From Enterococcus thailandicus (GTDB lineage Bacteria > Bacillota > Bacilli > Lactobacillales > Enterococcaceae), in assembly GCF_001886265.1 (NCBI RefSeq), contig NZ_JXLE01000004.1, positions 1 through 64,000 on the forward strand: a stretch of DNA of 64,000 nucleotides, written 5' to 3'. The notes beneath the pieces were generated by a model. That model ran no database searches and was not told the DNA's origin. It saw only the letters and a program-made list of their open reading frames with translations. Shown piece by piece: positions 34,517-44,104 of the stretch. Position 1 is the stretch's first letter. The number at the start of each line of letters is the position of its first letter. The position numbers and the translations under genes were made by a program.

Positions 34517-36439
34517 GTGAGTATCAAGTTAGACGATCGTCAAATGAGAATTTTAAATTTTCTATTGGAAAATGATCACACCACTTATCAAGAATTAGCT
34601 GAGCAACTTCAAGTTTCGACGAAAACAATTAGTAAAGCTATTGCTAATTTAAAAACTGTAGTTGAAAAGGAGATAAATCTACAAATTGTTGTTCAACCAA
34701 AAAAAGGTGTTTCGTTAGTAGGTGATAAAGAAGATTTAAGAAAACTACTGCCAGATTTTGAGATTACTAAAGTTGATACATCAGAAGATCGTATCACTTA
34801 TGTCTTTGCTAAGTTACTGAATACAACTGGCTCTTTGAAAATACAAGATCTTGCAGATGAGCTTTTTGTTAGCAGATCAACGATGGAAAGTACGATCAAG
34901 GAAGTAAAAAAGAGAGTGATGAAGCACGGTATGGCAGTAATTTCTGACCGCAATGGATTGAAAATCAATGCGGGTGAGAAGGGCAAACGTAAGCTAATGT
35001 CAGAAGTATTGAATTATTATTGGGGTGGTTTTACGGCGTCTAGTAATAAATCAGATTTATTGGATTTGAATATTAATCTCTTGGGTGAAGCAAATAATTT
35101 TTTGGATAAAGAAATTTTGAAAAAAGTAGCAATGATTCTTAATCGCTTCATGGAAGAAACCCAGTTACAATTTACGGATTACGAATTTCAAACGCTAGCT
35201 ATTCATCTAGCAATTGCGCTGGAACGAATTGATTCCAATAATTTTTTATTACAAGAAGGCGGGACAGAAAAAGAAATTTTAGAAAACACTAGCTACTTGA
35301 TTGACATGTTAGAACAAGCCTTTCATTTTAACATTCCAAAGTATGAGCAAGAATATATTGATATTCATATCTCAGCGATCGAAAAAAATGCCATGAACCA
35401 TAACTTGAGTGAGACCACTTTACCTAATCTTGATCTGGGAGAGCAACTTAAGCAACTGGTACTTGATGAGCTGAATGAGTTTCATGCAGATGCAGAGCTC
35501 ATTAACAATCTTGTGCTTCATCTCAATGCAGCTGTTAAACGATTACGTTTAGGCGTGAACATCCATAATCCATATACAGAAAAAATTAAATCATCATTTA
35601 AACAAGCCTTCTTTCTTAGTGTCGATTTACTCGAAAAAATAGAAGAACAATTTTTGGTGAGGTTTGATGATGACGAAATTGCTTATGTGACACTTCATAT
35701 CCAATCTTTTTTGGACAGGTACAGACCTAATAAATCTGAAGTGTTGTTAGTTTGCAGCAGTGGATATGGAACTTCAAAATTATTGGAACAACGAATCAAT
35801 AGAAACTTTGCAGATTCGATAAAAATCAAAAAAGTCCTGAGCATCAATGAACTTCAGGAAGAATATATCACAGATGAATTAGTAATCAGTACGATTCCAA
35901 TTAAGAACGCTAAATTTCCGGTAGTAGTCGTTAGCCCATTGATGCTTGAAACAGATATCAAAAGAGTTCAACGATACTTGAAAGTTTCATTAGATCCAGA
36001 AAGTACATTTTTCGCATTACTTGATAAGAAATTTTGCTTTTTTAGCAAACAAAAAGGGGATACACAGAAAAATGTTCTTAGAATGATTACTTGCACCCTT
36101 CAAGAAATGGGCTATGCGAAGATAGGTATCTTAGAAAGTGCAACCCGTAGAGAGCAGTTGTCTTCTACTGCACTAAATGATTTTGCAATGCCGCATGCGG
36201 AGATAGCCTATGTCAATGAACCTGTTATTAGCATCTATGTTAATCCACAAGGCATCGACTGGAACGGAACTGTTGTACATTCAGTGTTTTTCTTCGCGTT
36301 AAATGAGCAAGTAAAACCAGAATTAAATAGCTTGTATGAAACATTTAATGAAATTGTTTCGAATCAACAAGCCCTAACAACACTAAGAGCTAGTTCCTCT
36401 TTTGAAGAATTAGTAAAAATATTGAAAGAGGCGGTATAG
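34517..36439 (+). CDS. BglG/MtlR-type PTS-regulated transcriptional activator
   Basis: A 640-residue regulator: N-terminal HTH domains (about 1-160; YQELAEQLQVSTKTISKAI), two PRD domains (about 185-400), an EIIB-like domain with LLVCSSGYGTSKLLEQ (about 408-424, phosphorylatable Cys) and a C-terminal EIIA-fructose-like domain with the AMPHAEI His (about 552-558). Phosphorylation by the PTS tells it whether its sugar is present. I chose GTG 34517, with AGGAGG seven bases before it, over ATG 34496. Its TAG abuts the ATG of the next gene, so it heads the PTS-mannosidase operon it presumably activates. Confidence 0.88.
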   Translation: MSIKLDDRQMRILNFLLENDHTTYQELAEQLQVSTKTISKAIANLKTVVEKEINLQIVVQPKKGVSLVGDKEDLRKLLPDFEITKVDTSEDRITYVFAKLLNTTGSLKIQDLADELFVSRSTMESTIKEVKKRVMKHGMAVISDRNGLKINAGEKGKRKLMSEVLNYYWGGFTASSNKSDLLDLNINLLGEANNFLDKEILKKVAMILNRFMEETQLQFTDYEFQTLAIHLAIALERIDSNNFLLQEGGTEKEILENTSYLIDMLEQAFHFNIPKYEQEYIDIHISAIEKNAMNHNLSETTLPNLDLGEQLKQLVLDELNEFHADAELINNLVLHLNAAVKRLRLGVNIHNPYTEKIKSSFKQAFFLSVDLLEKIEEQFLVRFDDDEIAYVTLHIQSFLDRYRPNKSEVLLVCSSGYGTSKLLEQRINRNFADSIKIKKVLSINELQEEYITDELVISTIPIKNAKFPVVVVSPLMLETDIKRVQRYLKVSLDPESTFFALLDKKFCFFSKQKGDTQKNVLRMITCTLQEMGYAKIGILESATRREQLSSTALNDFAMPHAEIAYVNEPVISIYVNPQGIDWNGTVVHSVFFFALNEQVKPELNSLYETFNEIVSNQQALTTLRASSSFEELVKILKEAV

Positions 36440-36886
36440 ATGATACGTGAAAAAATCGACGAACGAAATGTCGTATTAGACTTAGAGGCTGGCTCTAAAG
36501 AAGAAGTAGTAGATCAATTAGCAACGTTACTGACAACTAACGGGTTTGTCTCTGAAGTTAATCAATTTAAAAAAGATGTTTTTGAACGAGAAGAACATAT
36601 GACAACTGGAATTGGTCACAACATAGCGATCCCGCACGGAAAAAGCCAAGCAGTGATTGATTCAACGGTTGCAGTTGCCAAACTAAAGAATGAAGTCGAC
36701 TGGGGTTCATTGGACAATCAGCCAGTAAACATCGTTTTCTTATTAGCTATCAAAGAAGCTGATAAGGGAAACGAGCATTTACGTGTTCTTGCAGAGCTAT
36801 CTGGGAAATTAATGGATGATGATTTTGTGAAGGAAATCAAAGAATCAAAAAATAAAAAGGAGTTAATCAAAGCATTGACTTTTTAA
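36440..36886 (+). CDS. PTS fructose/mannitol-family EIIA component
   Basis: A 148-residue cytosolic phosphocarrier. TTGIGHNIAIPHGK (about residues 53-66) contains the phosphorylated His of the fructose-type IIA. Start ATG immediately follows the stop of the regulator gene, implying coupled translation. The IIB and IIC partners follow as separate genes, a split arrangement of the fructose family. Confidence 0.9.
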   Translation: MIREKIDERNVVLDLEAGSKEEVVDQLATLLTTNGFVSEVNQFKKDVFEREEHMTTGIGHNIAIPHGKSQAVIDSTVAVAKLKNEVDWGSLDNQPVNIVFLLAIKEADKGNEHLRVLAELSGKLMDDDFVKEIKESKNKKELIKALTF

Positions 36887-36905
36887 CAATTGGAGGAGAA
36901 GGAAT

Positions 36906-37220
36906 ATGACAAAAATGGTTGCAGTAACAGCATGTATCGCAGGAATCGCGCACACTTATATGGCGAAAGCAAACTTGGAAAAATTTGCTAAGAAAAATGG
37001 TATTGAAATCAAAGTTGAAACACAAGGCGCAATGGGAATGGAAAATAAATTGTCTGAAGCAGAAATTGCCGACGCCGACGTAGTCATCTTTGCGGTAGAT
37101 ACGAATGTGGCAGAACGTAGCCGGTTTGACGGAAAAAAAATTCTTACCGTGAGCACTTCCGAAGTGGTAAAAGATGGAGAAGAAACAATCAAGGAAGCAA
37201 TGGCACGAATCAATAACTAA
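36906..37220 (+). CDS. PTS fructose-family EIIB component
   Basis: A 104-residue IIB domain. The phosphorylated Cys (about residue 10) lies in ACIAGIAHTYMA, whereas most fructose IIBs have ACPTGIAHT; Pro-Thr is replaced by Ile-Ala, an unusual P-loop variant that keeps the Cys. The rest of the fold (VETQGAMG, ADVVIFAVDT) is normal. GGAGGAG precedes the ATG. It sits between IIA and IIC. Confidence 0.88.
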   Translation: MTKMVAVTACIAGIAHTYMAKANLEKFAKKNGIEIKVETQGAMGMENKLSEAEIADADVVIFAVDTNVAERSRFDGKKILTVSTSEVVKDGEETIKEAMARINN

Positions 37221-37242
37221 TAATTTTTTGGGGGTAGGATCA

Positions 37243-38292
37243 ATGGATATCAAGAAACAGGGAAAAGAAATATTAAACCATTTCCAAAGTGGAGTTTCCT
37301 ATATGATTCCACTAGTAGTAGCTGCAGGTTTGTTGACTTCAATTGCTGTAATATTTGGTGGAACCGGTGTTTGGGATCAGACGGATACTTTCTGGGGTGT
37401 CTTGCGAATGATTGGTCAAACAGGGTTACAATTTATTGTGCCAATGATTTCCGCCTATATCGCGTACTCGATTGCTGATCGTCCTGGTTTAGCACCTGCA
37501 TTTATTACAGGTATGATGTGTCAAAACTTAGGAATGGGCTTTATTGGAGGGATGGTTGCTGGTTTAGCCTGTGGTTACTTAGCAAATGCGTTGAAAAAAG
37601 TGAAAGTTCCGATGCAAGTAATCAGTTTAAAATCAATCATGCTAATTCCTTTTGTAACAACTTTAGTAGTAGGGCTAGTTTTATGGTATGTATTAGCAGC
37701 ACCAATTCAAGGAATGACAGCTGGCTTAACGGCTTGGTTAGAAGGGATGTCTGGTGTTAATGCAGCACTAATGTCCGCAATATTAGGTGCCATGATGGCC
37801 TTTGATATGGGTGGACCAATCAATAAAATTGCGTATGCTTTTGGTGTTGCATCATTTTCAAGTGGAAGTTTTGGACCAAGTACAGCAATGCTGTTAGCTA
37901 TTGCCATTCCCCCGTTTGGCATGTTTTTAGCAACTTTATTAAATAAAAAATTATATGATGATGCAGAACGTGATAACGCTAAGACTGCCATGATTATGGG
38001 ATTAGTTGGTATTACAGAAGGAACGATTCCTTTTGCGGTGAAAGATCCATTACGTGTTATTCCAAGTATTGTAGTCGGAACTTCAATCGGCTGTGGATTG
38101 AGTGGTTTCTTTGGAATTACGCAAGAAACGATGCTTTCTACTTTCATGGCGATTCCATTTGTCACAAATATTCCATTATACCTAGTATCTATTGCAGTTG
38201 GCGGAATCATTACTGCGTTAATGGTAAATGCTTTGAAATCAATTAAATACAAGAAAGATCTAAAAACGACACAAGAAACATCAGTAGAATAA
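37243..38292 (+). CDS. PTS fructose-family EIIC component
   Basis: A 349-residue membrane permease with about eight to ten helices. FDMGGPINKIAYAFG (about 189-203) and GLVGITEGTIPFAVKDP (about 248-264) are the hallmarks of fructose-type IIC. I chose ATG 37243, preceded by GGGGGTAGG, rather than the in-frame ATG 37174 inside the IIB gene. With the GH38 mannosidase behind it, the transported sugar is probably an alpha-mannoside such as mannosylglycerate or a mannobiose. Confidence 0.88.
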   Translation: MDIKKQGKEILNHFQSGVSYMIPLVVAAGLLTSIAVIFGGTGVWDQTDTFWGVLRMIGQTGLQFIVPMISAYIAYSIADRPGLAPAFITGMMCQNLGMGFIGGMVAGLACGYLANALKKVKVPMQVISLKSIMLIPFVTTLVVGLVLWYVLAAPIQGMTAGLTAWLEGMSGVNAALMSAILGAMMAFDMGGPINKIAYAFGVASFSSGSFGPSTAMLLAIAIPPFGMFLATLLNKKLYDDAERDNAKTAMIMGLVGITEGTIPFAVKDPLRVIPSIVVGTSIGCGLSGFFGITQETMLSTFMAIPFVTNIPLYLVSIAVGGIITALMVNALKSIKYKKDLKTTQETSVE

Positions 38293-38312
38293 AGAAAGTA
38301 GGGTAATCGTAA

Positions 38313-40931
38313 ATGGTAAAAGCACACGTTATTCAGCATACTCATTGGGATCGTGAATGGTATTTTACAAAAGAAGATGCCATCGTGTTATCCGATCAAG
38401 TATTTACTGAAGTTTTGGATGAGTTAGAGCGTAATCCAAACGTGAATTTTTGTTTGGATGGTCAAACATCTATTGTTGATGAATATGTAGAAATCAATCC
38501 AGAGAAACTAGAAACAATTCAACGATTAATGAAAGAAGGTCGGCTTTTTGTTGGCCCTTGGTACGCGCAAACAGATGCTTTGTTAGTTGACGCAGAATCT
38601 ATTTTACGTAATTTAATGATTGGCATCAGCGACACAATTAATAAATATGGTGAACCAATGATGGTAGGCTACTTACCAGATACATTTGGATTTAATGCAA
38701 ACTTACCAACATTGTTGCATCAAGCAGAAATTGATAATTTTATGTGCTGGCGGGGATTGAATTTTGAAACGATGGTATCGTCACCATATTTTATTTGGAA
38801 AGGTTTAGGGGATAAAATTGTTTATGCGATGAACTTCCCATACGGTTATATGACTGGCATGATGAATCTTGATGCCATTAATGATGTGCCGAAGTTTGTG
38901 AAAGATAAGTTGGATGTTGCTGTAGAAATGCTTCATATGCATGGGAACAATGAAGATATTTTGGTTCCATCTGGTGTGGATCAAAAGTCAATGGTACTTA
39001 ACTTTGACCAAATCATCAATGAAATGAATCATTCGAGTAAGTATGACAATGTAATTTCGGATTATCCTTCTTATGTGGAAGTCATTCGGAGTAAAAAAGA
39101 CTTACCACAATATGAAGGAGAGTTGAGACAACCAGTTTATTCTCGGGTTCATCGTTCAATTGGTTCTGTTCGAACACAGATGAAATTAGCTAATTTTAAA
39201 CTGGAGCAAAAGATTTTGAAACGAATTGAGCCATTGATGCTGATTGCTGAAAAAAATGGAATTCGTATCGGAAAAGGTTTACTACGCCGTCTATGGAAAA
39301 AGGTATTAGAAAATCAAGCGCATGACAGTATCGGCGGCTGTGTTTCTGATAATGTTATGGAGGACATCAACCATAGAATCAAAGAAGCTAATGAGATTGC
39401 AGATGGGATAGAAAATCTCATTGTCAAAAGAATTGCAGATGCTTTAGATTTAAATGCAAATCAAGTTTTGGTCTTCAATACGACAACTGCACAGTATCAA
39501 GGTCCTAAGACAGTTCATATTGTTGCTAATTCAAAAAAAATTCAATTCAAAGGAAGCTCTTATGCCATTGTTGAAAAAGAAATATTTTATCCTGAACGTC
39601 AGAATGCTTATCGGATGACCGCCATTGGCTATGAATATTTTGACGAACCAGCTTACTATGAGTTAGATGTCAAAATAGAAGTAGAAGTCCCCGCGTTAGG
39701 ATACACAATTGTTGAATTCGAGGAGAGCGAAGAAGAATTAGAAGCAGCTGTGAAAATGAATAAGACAGAAATCAAAAATGATGCACTAACAATTACCTTC
39801 AGCAAAGGTTCTCTGAAACTGATAGTCGGGAGCGTTGAATACCCTGATTTTATTCGTTTGGTTGATTCAGGGAATGCGGGTGACACTTATGATTATTCAC
39901 CTCTTGAAGGAGATCACGAGGTACCGTTGAACTTCGACAAAGCAGAAGTGTTACTTGATTCTTCTAAAGAAACCTTGATTATTAATGGAAAGACTAAGCT
40001 ACCGAAAAACTTGGAAGATCGACTAGCAAAACATCCAGAGGAAGCAGAAGTGGACTATCAAATTACTCTGAGCATTGGTGCTGGGGAAGTTGTGGAAGGT
40101 TCCATTAAAATAAAAAATACTATTTACTCACATCGTATTCGAATGGTAGTAAATGTATTGGATGACTCTGAAAAATCAATTGCCCAAATTCAAAATGGCT
40201 TTATCGAAAATAAACCGGACATTATTCCTGAAGATTGGCAAGAACGAATGGTTGAGAAGCCAGTGAATTTAGAAATTTTTGATAAAAGTGTGTCAGTTGT
40301 CAAGGATGATTCTTATCTAACTTTTTACGCAGATGGTTTGAAGGAATACGAACGGATTGGCCAAAAATTGTACATCACATTAATGGCAACAACTGGTGAA
40401 CTTGGAAAGCCAAACCTTGCATGGCGTCCAGGGCGTGCTTCCGGAGATACGACTAATGAAGGACATATCATGATGCAAACACCATTAGCACAGGAAATAG
40501 GTGAATATCATTTTACTTTTGGATTTACGGTAAGAAATGGTGTGTTTGATGAATGGAAAGTCGCGAAACTATCCGAATCACGATTAGACCAATCAATTTC
40601 CTATCAAAAACAAAACTTAAACGTTTTTATTCAGCGGATAGATAATAAGATTTGGCCGTTGCAAAATGAATTAACTATTCCAACAGAATTTTCATTGGTT
40701 GAGTTTCCCGAAGAGCTACTCGTGTCAGCAATTTATCCCTCCTATTTTAATGAAGGCTATTATGTGGTTCGTTTTGCCAATCCAACAGCGAAGGAAGTGA
40801 TTTTGCCAAAAGAAATTCTGGAAATGGGTGACGTGGTGAATGCTATTGAAAGAAAACAAGCGTCAACAACGATCCAACCTTATGACTATTTATCTCTTTT
40901 AATAACTATAGAAAAAACAACTGAAAAATAA
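38313..40931 (+). CDS. Alpha-mannosidase, GH38 family
   Basis: An 872-residue cytosolic glycosidase that probably hydrolyses the 6-phosphorylated alpha-mannoside delivered by the PTS encoded upstream. The N-terminal catalytic domain opens with HTHWDREWY (metal site, about 8-16). GYLPDTFGFNANLP (about 123-136) carries the catalytic Asp nucleophile, and HDSIGGC lies at about 341-347. The beta-sandwich C-terminal half is complete. MngB of E. coli, which acts on 2-O-(6-phospho-mannosyl)-glycerate, is of similar size and context. It is the last gene of the operon. Confidence 0.9.
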   Translation: MVKAHVIQHTHWDREWYFTKEDAIVLSDQVFTEVLDELERNPNVNFCLDGQTSIVDEYVEINPEKLETIQRLMKEGRLFVGPWYAQTDALLVDAESILRNLMIGISDTINKYGEPMMVGYLPDTFGFNANLPTLLHQAEIDNFMCWRGLNFETMVSSPYFIWKGLGDKIVYAMNFPYGYMTGMMNLDAINDVPKFVKDKLDVAVEMLHMHGNNEDILVPSGVDQKSMVLNFDQIINEMNHSSKYDNVISDYPSYVEVIRSKKDLPQYEGELRQPVYSRVHRSIGSVRTQMKLANFKLEQKILKRIEPLMLIAEKNGIRIGKGLLRRLWKKVLENQAHDSIGGCVSDNVMEDINHRIKEANEIADGIENLIVKRIADALDLNANQVLVFNTTTAQYQGPKTVHIVANSKKIQFKGSSYAIVEKEIFYPERQNAYRMTAIGYEYFDEPAYYELDVKIEVEVPALGYTIVEFEESEEELEAAVKMNKTEIKNDALTITFSKGSLKLIVGSVEYPDFIRLVDSGNAGDTYDYSPLEGDHEVPLNFDKAEVLLDSSKETLIINGKTKLPKNLEDRLAKHPEEAEVDYQITLSIGAGEVVEGSIKIKNTIYSHRIRMVVNVLDDSEKSIAQIQNGFIENKPDIIPEDWQERMVEKPVNLEIFDKSVSVVKDDSYLTFYADGLKEYERIGQKLYITLMATTGELGKPNLAWRPGRASGDTTNEGHIMMQTPLAQEIGEYHFTFGFTVRNGVFDEWKVAKLSESRLDQSISYQKQNLNVFIQRIDNKIWPLQNELTIPTEFSLVEFPEELLVSAIYPSYFNEGYYVVRFANPTAKEVILPKEILEMGDVVNAIERKQASTTIQPYDYLSLLITIEKTTEK

Positions 40932-40960
40932 GTAAACATCATTTAAAAATGAATAGCAAC

Positions 40961-41000
40961 AAAGGACTCTGTGGGGATGACTGCAGAGCCTTTTTTTGGT
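40961..41000 (+). terminator. Terminator of the mannosidase operon
   Basis: AAAGGACTCTG (40961-40971) pairs with CAGAGCCTTT (40984-40993), one mismatch, followed by a T-run. Confidence 0.78.
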
Positions 41001-41216
41001 TTGTATTTGTTCTTTTTCTCAGTCAGTTTTCTAGAAGACTGACTGATAAAAAGATTGATATTCTTGAATTTTTCAGTATGGCTGAAAAATTATGCTGTTG
41101 AATAAACAAAAGCAAAAAACTATTGATATCTTAACCAATTAAAGCATTCCCAAAGAAAACATGCTAAAATCGAGACAGAAATGATTTTCGTGTGAGGTCT
41201 GATTGGAGAGAAAATA

Positions 41217-42074
41217 ATGAACATTGAAAAATTTATTACGGCAAGAAAGGCTGCCAACTTATCTCAAAAAGAAGTGTCTGAAGGAATTTGTACACAAGCA
41301 ACATTAAGTAAATTTGAGAACAATGGTCAAGTCCCTTCGTTAAAAATTTTAATCAAATTATGTAATCGAATCAATCTTCCGTTAGTTGAACTTTTTTCTT
41401 CGATGAACGTGATCAATACACAACTTGATGAACAGCTAGAAAAAGCAGAGTTTTCATTGATTACGAGTGAATATGAACAATTGACACAGATTTTAGCAGC
41501 CATTGATCCCAAGGTAATTGACGAGTCTGAGCTGATTGCACGTTACTACTATCTAAAAGGATTTGAAATGATTTTTACGAATGCACCAATTACGGATGTG
41601 TTGTTCCATTTTGATCAGTTGTTGATGGCAGAAACAGCCAATACGTTGTTTCGTTTATTGGCATATACAGGTATTGGAATGGTCTATGCTAGAGAAAAAG
41701 AGTTGGAAAAAGCAGAAGTTTATTTCAATCGAGTGTTTGAAAAAATTTATACGTATCCGATTCATACAACAGAAGATATCTGGCGGGTGTTAAATATCGT
41801 CTTTCATTGTGGTGTTTTTTTTGCGCAAGACGGTGATTTGGAAACAAGTGATGCACTACTAAATTACGCAATCGATATTTGTTCGGATAACCATTTGACT
41901 TATTACTTAGCACGAGCTGCTGCCCAATTAGCGAAGAACGCACAGGCTAAAAATAAGTCGAAGGCAGAAGTGCTCGAATTGATTCAAGATGCACTAGCTT
42001 TTGCTAAAATTAATAAAAACAAAAAATTAATTGATGAATTAAATCGTATGAAAAAAAATGATACTATTGATTAA
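41217..42074 (+). CDS. Rgg/PlcR-like regulator with XRE HTH and TPR-like domain
   Basis: A 285-residue cytosolic regulator. The N-terminal helix-turn-helix (residues 5-58; LSQKEVSEGICTQATLSKFENNGQVPSL) is of the Xre type. The rest is all-helical with TPR-like repeats (about 80-270), the architecture of Rgg and PlcR proteins that bind short peptides or act alone. No peptide gene could be found next to it. The first downstream genes are apbE and two flavin reductases after a 424-nt gap, so its target is not clear. Confidence 0.8.
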   Translation: MNIEKFITARKAANLSQKEVSEGICTQATLSKFENNGQVPSLKILIKLCNRINLPLVELFSSMNVINTQLDEQLEKAEFSLITSEYEQLTQILAAIDPKVIDESELIARYYYLKGFEMIFTNAPITDVLFHFDQLLMAETANTLFRLLAYTGIGMVYAREKELEKAEVYFNRVFEKIYTYPIHTTEDIWRVLNIVFHCGVFFAQDGDLETSDALLNYAIDICSDNHLTYYLARAAAQLAKNAQAKNKSKAEVLELIQDALAFAKINKNKKLIDELNRMKKNDTID

Positions 42075-42212
42075 CGAAGGAAAAAATACTTATTTTTGTT
42101 ATGCTAACTTTGAAAAAATTCACCAAAGATGATTAGGGATAGACGGGTATGGCAGCAAGATAGAGTAATAAAATAAAGTCGTAATTCTCGTAAAATACGT
42201 TACAAAGCATGC

Positions 42213-42329
42213 TTGATCTCCGTTTGTCGTTGCAGTATTTATTTTAAGTAGGTTAACCATCAAATAGAAAACGATAGTTAGAGGGAAATAAGCAACACAC
42301 AAAAATGTGTTGTTTGTTTCCCTTATTTG
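42213..42329 (+). ncRNA. Candidate small RNA with own promoter and terminator
   Basis: In the 424-nt gap after the Rgg-like gene a possible promoter, TTGATC (42213-42218), 17-nt spacer, TATTTA (42236-42241), is followed about 40 nt later by a strong hairpin. The arm 42282-42299 pairs with 42306-42323, 18 positions with two wobbles, then a T-rich tract. This would give a transcript of about 80 nt. Alternatively the hairpin is simply the distal terminator of the Rgg-like gene. Nothing else is recognisable in 42075-42390. Confidence 0.35.
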
Positions 42330-42393
42330 TTTTTTGCAATATAAAATTTTATATTAAAATTACCTTATTATATAAAAAAATATATAAAATCGG

Positions 42394-42422
42394 TTGACAA
42401 ATAAATCTAGCAGGCGTATCCT
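42394..42422 (+). promoter_or_regulatory. Promoter of the apbE operon
   Basis: TTGACA (42394-42399), 17-nt spacer, TATCCT (42417-42422), 76 nt before the apbE start. A run of TATA-rich sequence lies just upstream. Confidence 0.65.
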
Positions 42423-42498
42423 CTGATTGTGAAAACAGTAACAAAAATAAAAACTAATTACTCATGTAATCCGTAGTTCAAGTAAAGAAGGTACAAAA

Positions 42499-43422
42499 AT
42501 GAATCAGGTGATCGAAGAAACGAAAATCTGGCAAATGATGGGGACAACAATTACATTACAAGTTGGGCATGAAGAGCCTAGTCGATTACTAGCAGAGTTA
42601 GGCGAATGGTTGCACGTTTATGAACATCGCTTCAGCGCACATGATGCAACATCTGAATTAATGGCCATCAATCAAGCTGCTGGACGACAAGCTGTGATTG
42701 TACATCCTGAACTTTTTGAGCTCATCAAATTAGGAAAAGCACATAGTTGTGCAAGAAATAGTTATCTGAATATTGCTATTGGTCCGGTTGTACAAAAATG
42801 GCATATTGGATTTGAAGATGCATTGGTTCCAACAAAAGCAGAGATAACTGAGTTACTTCTGCTAACGGATCCACACCAAATTCAATTAGATGAAAAAATG
42901 AAAACCGTTTTTTTAACCAAACCAGGAATGATGATTGACTTGGGGGCGTTAGCAAAAGGTTACATTGCAGATAAATTAATTACACATTGCCGAGAGCGAA
43001 ATGCAGCGTTTGCTTTAGTTAACTTAGGAGGAAATATCGTTGTTTTTGGTGAATCACCAAGACGTTCGGATGGTGCTTGGCGTATTGGTTTGCGAAATCC
43101 TAAAGGTTCACGTGAAGAATCGCTTGCGGTGGTTAAACTAAGCAACCAATCTTTAGTTACCTCTGGAATCTACGAACGTTATCTACAAAATGGTTCATCA
43201 GTGTATCATCACATCATTGATCCGAAAACTGGCTTTCCAGTTAAAAATGACGTAGCAAGCCTGACGATTTTGTCTGATTCTTCTGTAGATGGAGAAATCT
43301 GGACTACACGTTTATTTGGAGCATCTTCTTTAGAAGTGTTGAAAGCGCTTGAAGAACAGCCGGGTATCGAGGGAGCAGTTGTAACAAAAGAGAATCAATT
43401 CTTGTATACAAAAGGATTTTAA
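42499..43422 (+). CDS. apbE: FAD:protein FMN transferase ApbE, cytosolic form
   Basis: Attaches FMN covalently from FAD to Ser/Thr in a D-x-x-[S/T]-G/S-A-[T/S] motif of target proteins. The 307-residue protein shows the family segments HRFSAHDATSELMAIN, DLGALAKGYIADKL (about 150-163), ALVNLGGNIVVFG and HHIIDPKTGFPV (about 236-247). There is no signal peptide or lipobox, unlike most ApbE proteins, so it should act in the cytosol. Two NADPH-dependent FMN reductase-like genes follow, the second with three candidate target motifs in its tail. Confidence 0.92.
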   Translation: MNQVIEETKIWQMMGTTITLQVGHEEPSRLLAELGEWLHVYEHRFSAHDATSELMAINQAAGRQAVIVHPELFELIKLGKAHSCARNSYLNIAIGPVVQKWHIGFEDALVPTKAEITELLLLTDPHQIQLDEKMKTVFLTKPGMMIDLGALAKGYIADKLITHCRERNAAFALVNLGGNIVVFGESPRRSDGAWRIGLRNPKGSREESLAVVKLSNQSLVTSGIYERYLQNGSSVYHHIIDPKTGFPVKNDVASLTILSDSSVDGEIWTTRLFGASSLEVLKALEEQPGIEGAVVTKENQFLYTKGF

Positions 43423-43473
43423 AAAATTTAGTACGTGCGAACAGTCAGAAATCGATGTTAGAAAGGAAAGAGA

Positions 43474-44085
43474 ATGAAGATGAAATTTATTGGATTAGTA
43501 GGAACAAATTCAACGCGGTCAACAAACCGTGAATTATTACAGTTTATGAAAAATTATTTTGTAAATGAGGCAGAAATCGAAATTGTCGAAATCAAGGAGC
43601 TGCCACTATTTAACAAACCTGAAAACACAGAACTACCAAATGTTGTTAAAGAAATTGCTGGAAAAATTGAACAAGCAGATGGCGTAATCATCAGCACACC
43701 AGAGTATGACCATGCGGTTCCTGCTTCATTGATTAACGCATTAAATTGGCTTTCATATGGTATTTTTCCGTTTGTGGATAAACCAGTGATGATTACCGGA
43801 GCGTCTTACGGCACGTTAGGTTCTTCACGCGCACAAGCACATTTGCGCCAAATATTGGATTCACCAGAGTTAAAGGCACGAATTATGCCAAGCTCAGAAT
43901 TTTTATTGGGTCATTCACTCCAAGCCTTTGATGAGCAAGGACGACTCATTGATGAAGAACAAGTCGCAAAATTACGTGAACTATTCAAAGATTTCTTACT
44001 CTTTGTCACAATCACTAGTCAATTGCAACATGCGCACCAAGCAAATAAACGTGAAGCCGAAAACTTTTCATGGGAAACGATTTAA
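43474..44085 (+). CDS. NADPH-dependent FMN reductase-like flavoprotein
   Basis: A 203-residue flavodoxin-fold protein. GLVGTNSTRSTNRELLQFM forms the FMN phosphate-binding loop, and STPEYDHAVPASLINALNWLS (about 71-91) is the characteristic family motif. It reduces flavin or quinone-like acceptors using NAD(P)H. A second ATG lies six bases downstream; I kept the first. It follows apbE by 51 bp and precedes a longer paralogue by 19 bp, so the three form an operon. It lacks the flavinylation tail of its paralogue. Confidence 0.88.
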   Translation: MKMKFIGLVGTNSTRSTNRELLQFMKNYFVNEAEIEIVEIKELPLFNKPENTELPNVVKEIAGKIEQADGVIISTPEYDHAVPASLINALNWLSYGIFPFVDKPVMITGASYGTLGSSRAQAHLRQILDSPELKARIMPSSEFLLGHSLQAFDEQGRLIDEEQVAKLRELFKDFLLFVTITSQLQHAHQANKREAENFSWETI

Positions 44086-44104
44086 TCGAGGGGAGCAAAC
44101 AAAG

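Noticed and set aside
36906-37253. Minus-strand frames opposite the PTS IIB gene.
   Set aside because: They are shadows of a well-supported IIB gene with catalytic Cys and a good ribosome binding site.
42075-42498. FMN riboswitch before apbE and the flavin reductase genes.
   Set aside because: The conserved FMN-riboswitch core sequences are absent; only a plain promoter and a terminator-like hairpin were seen.
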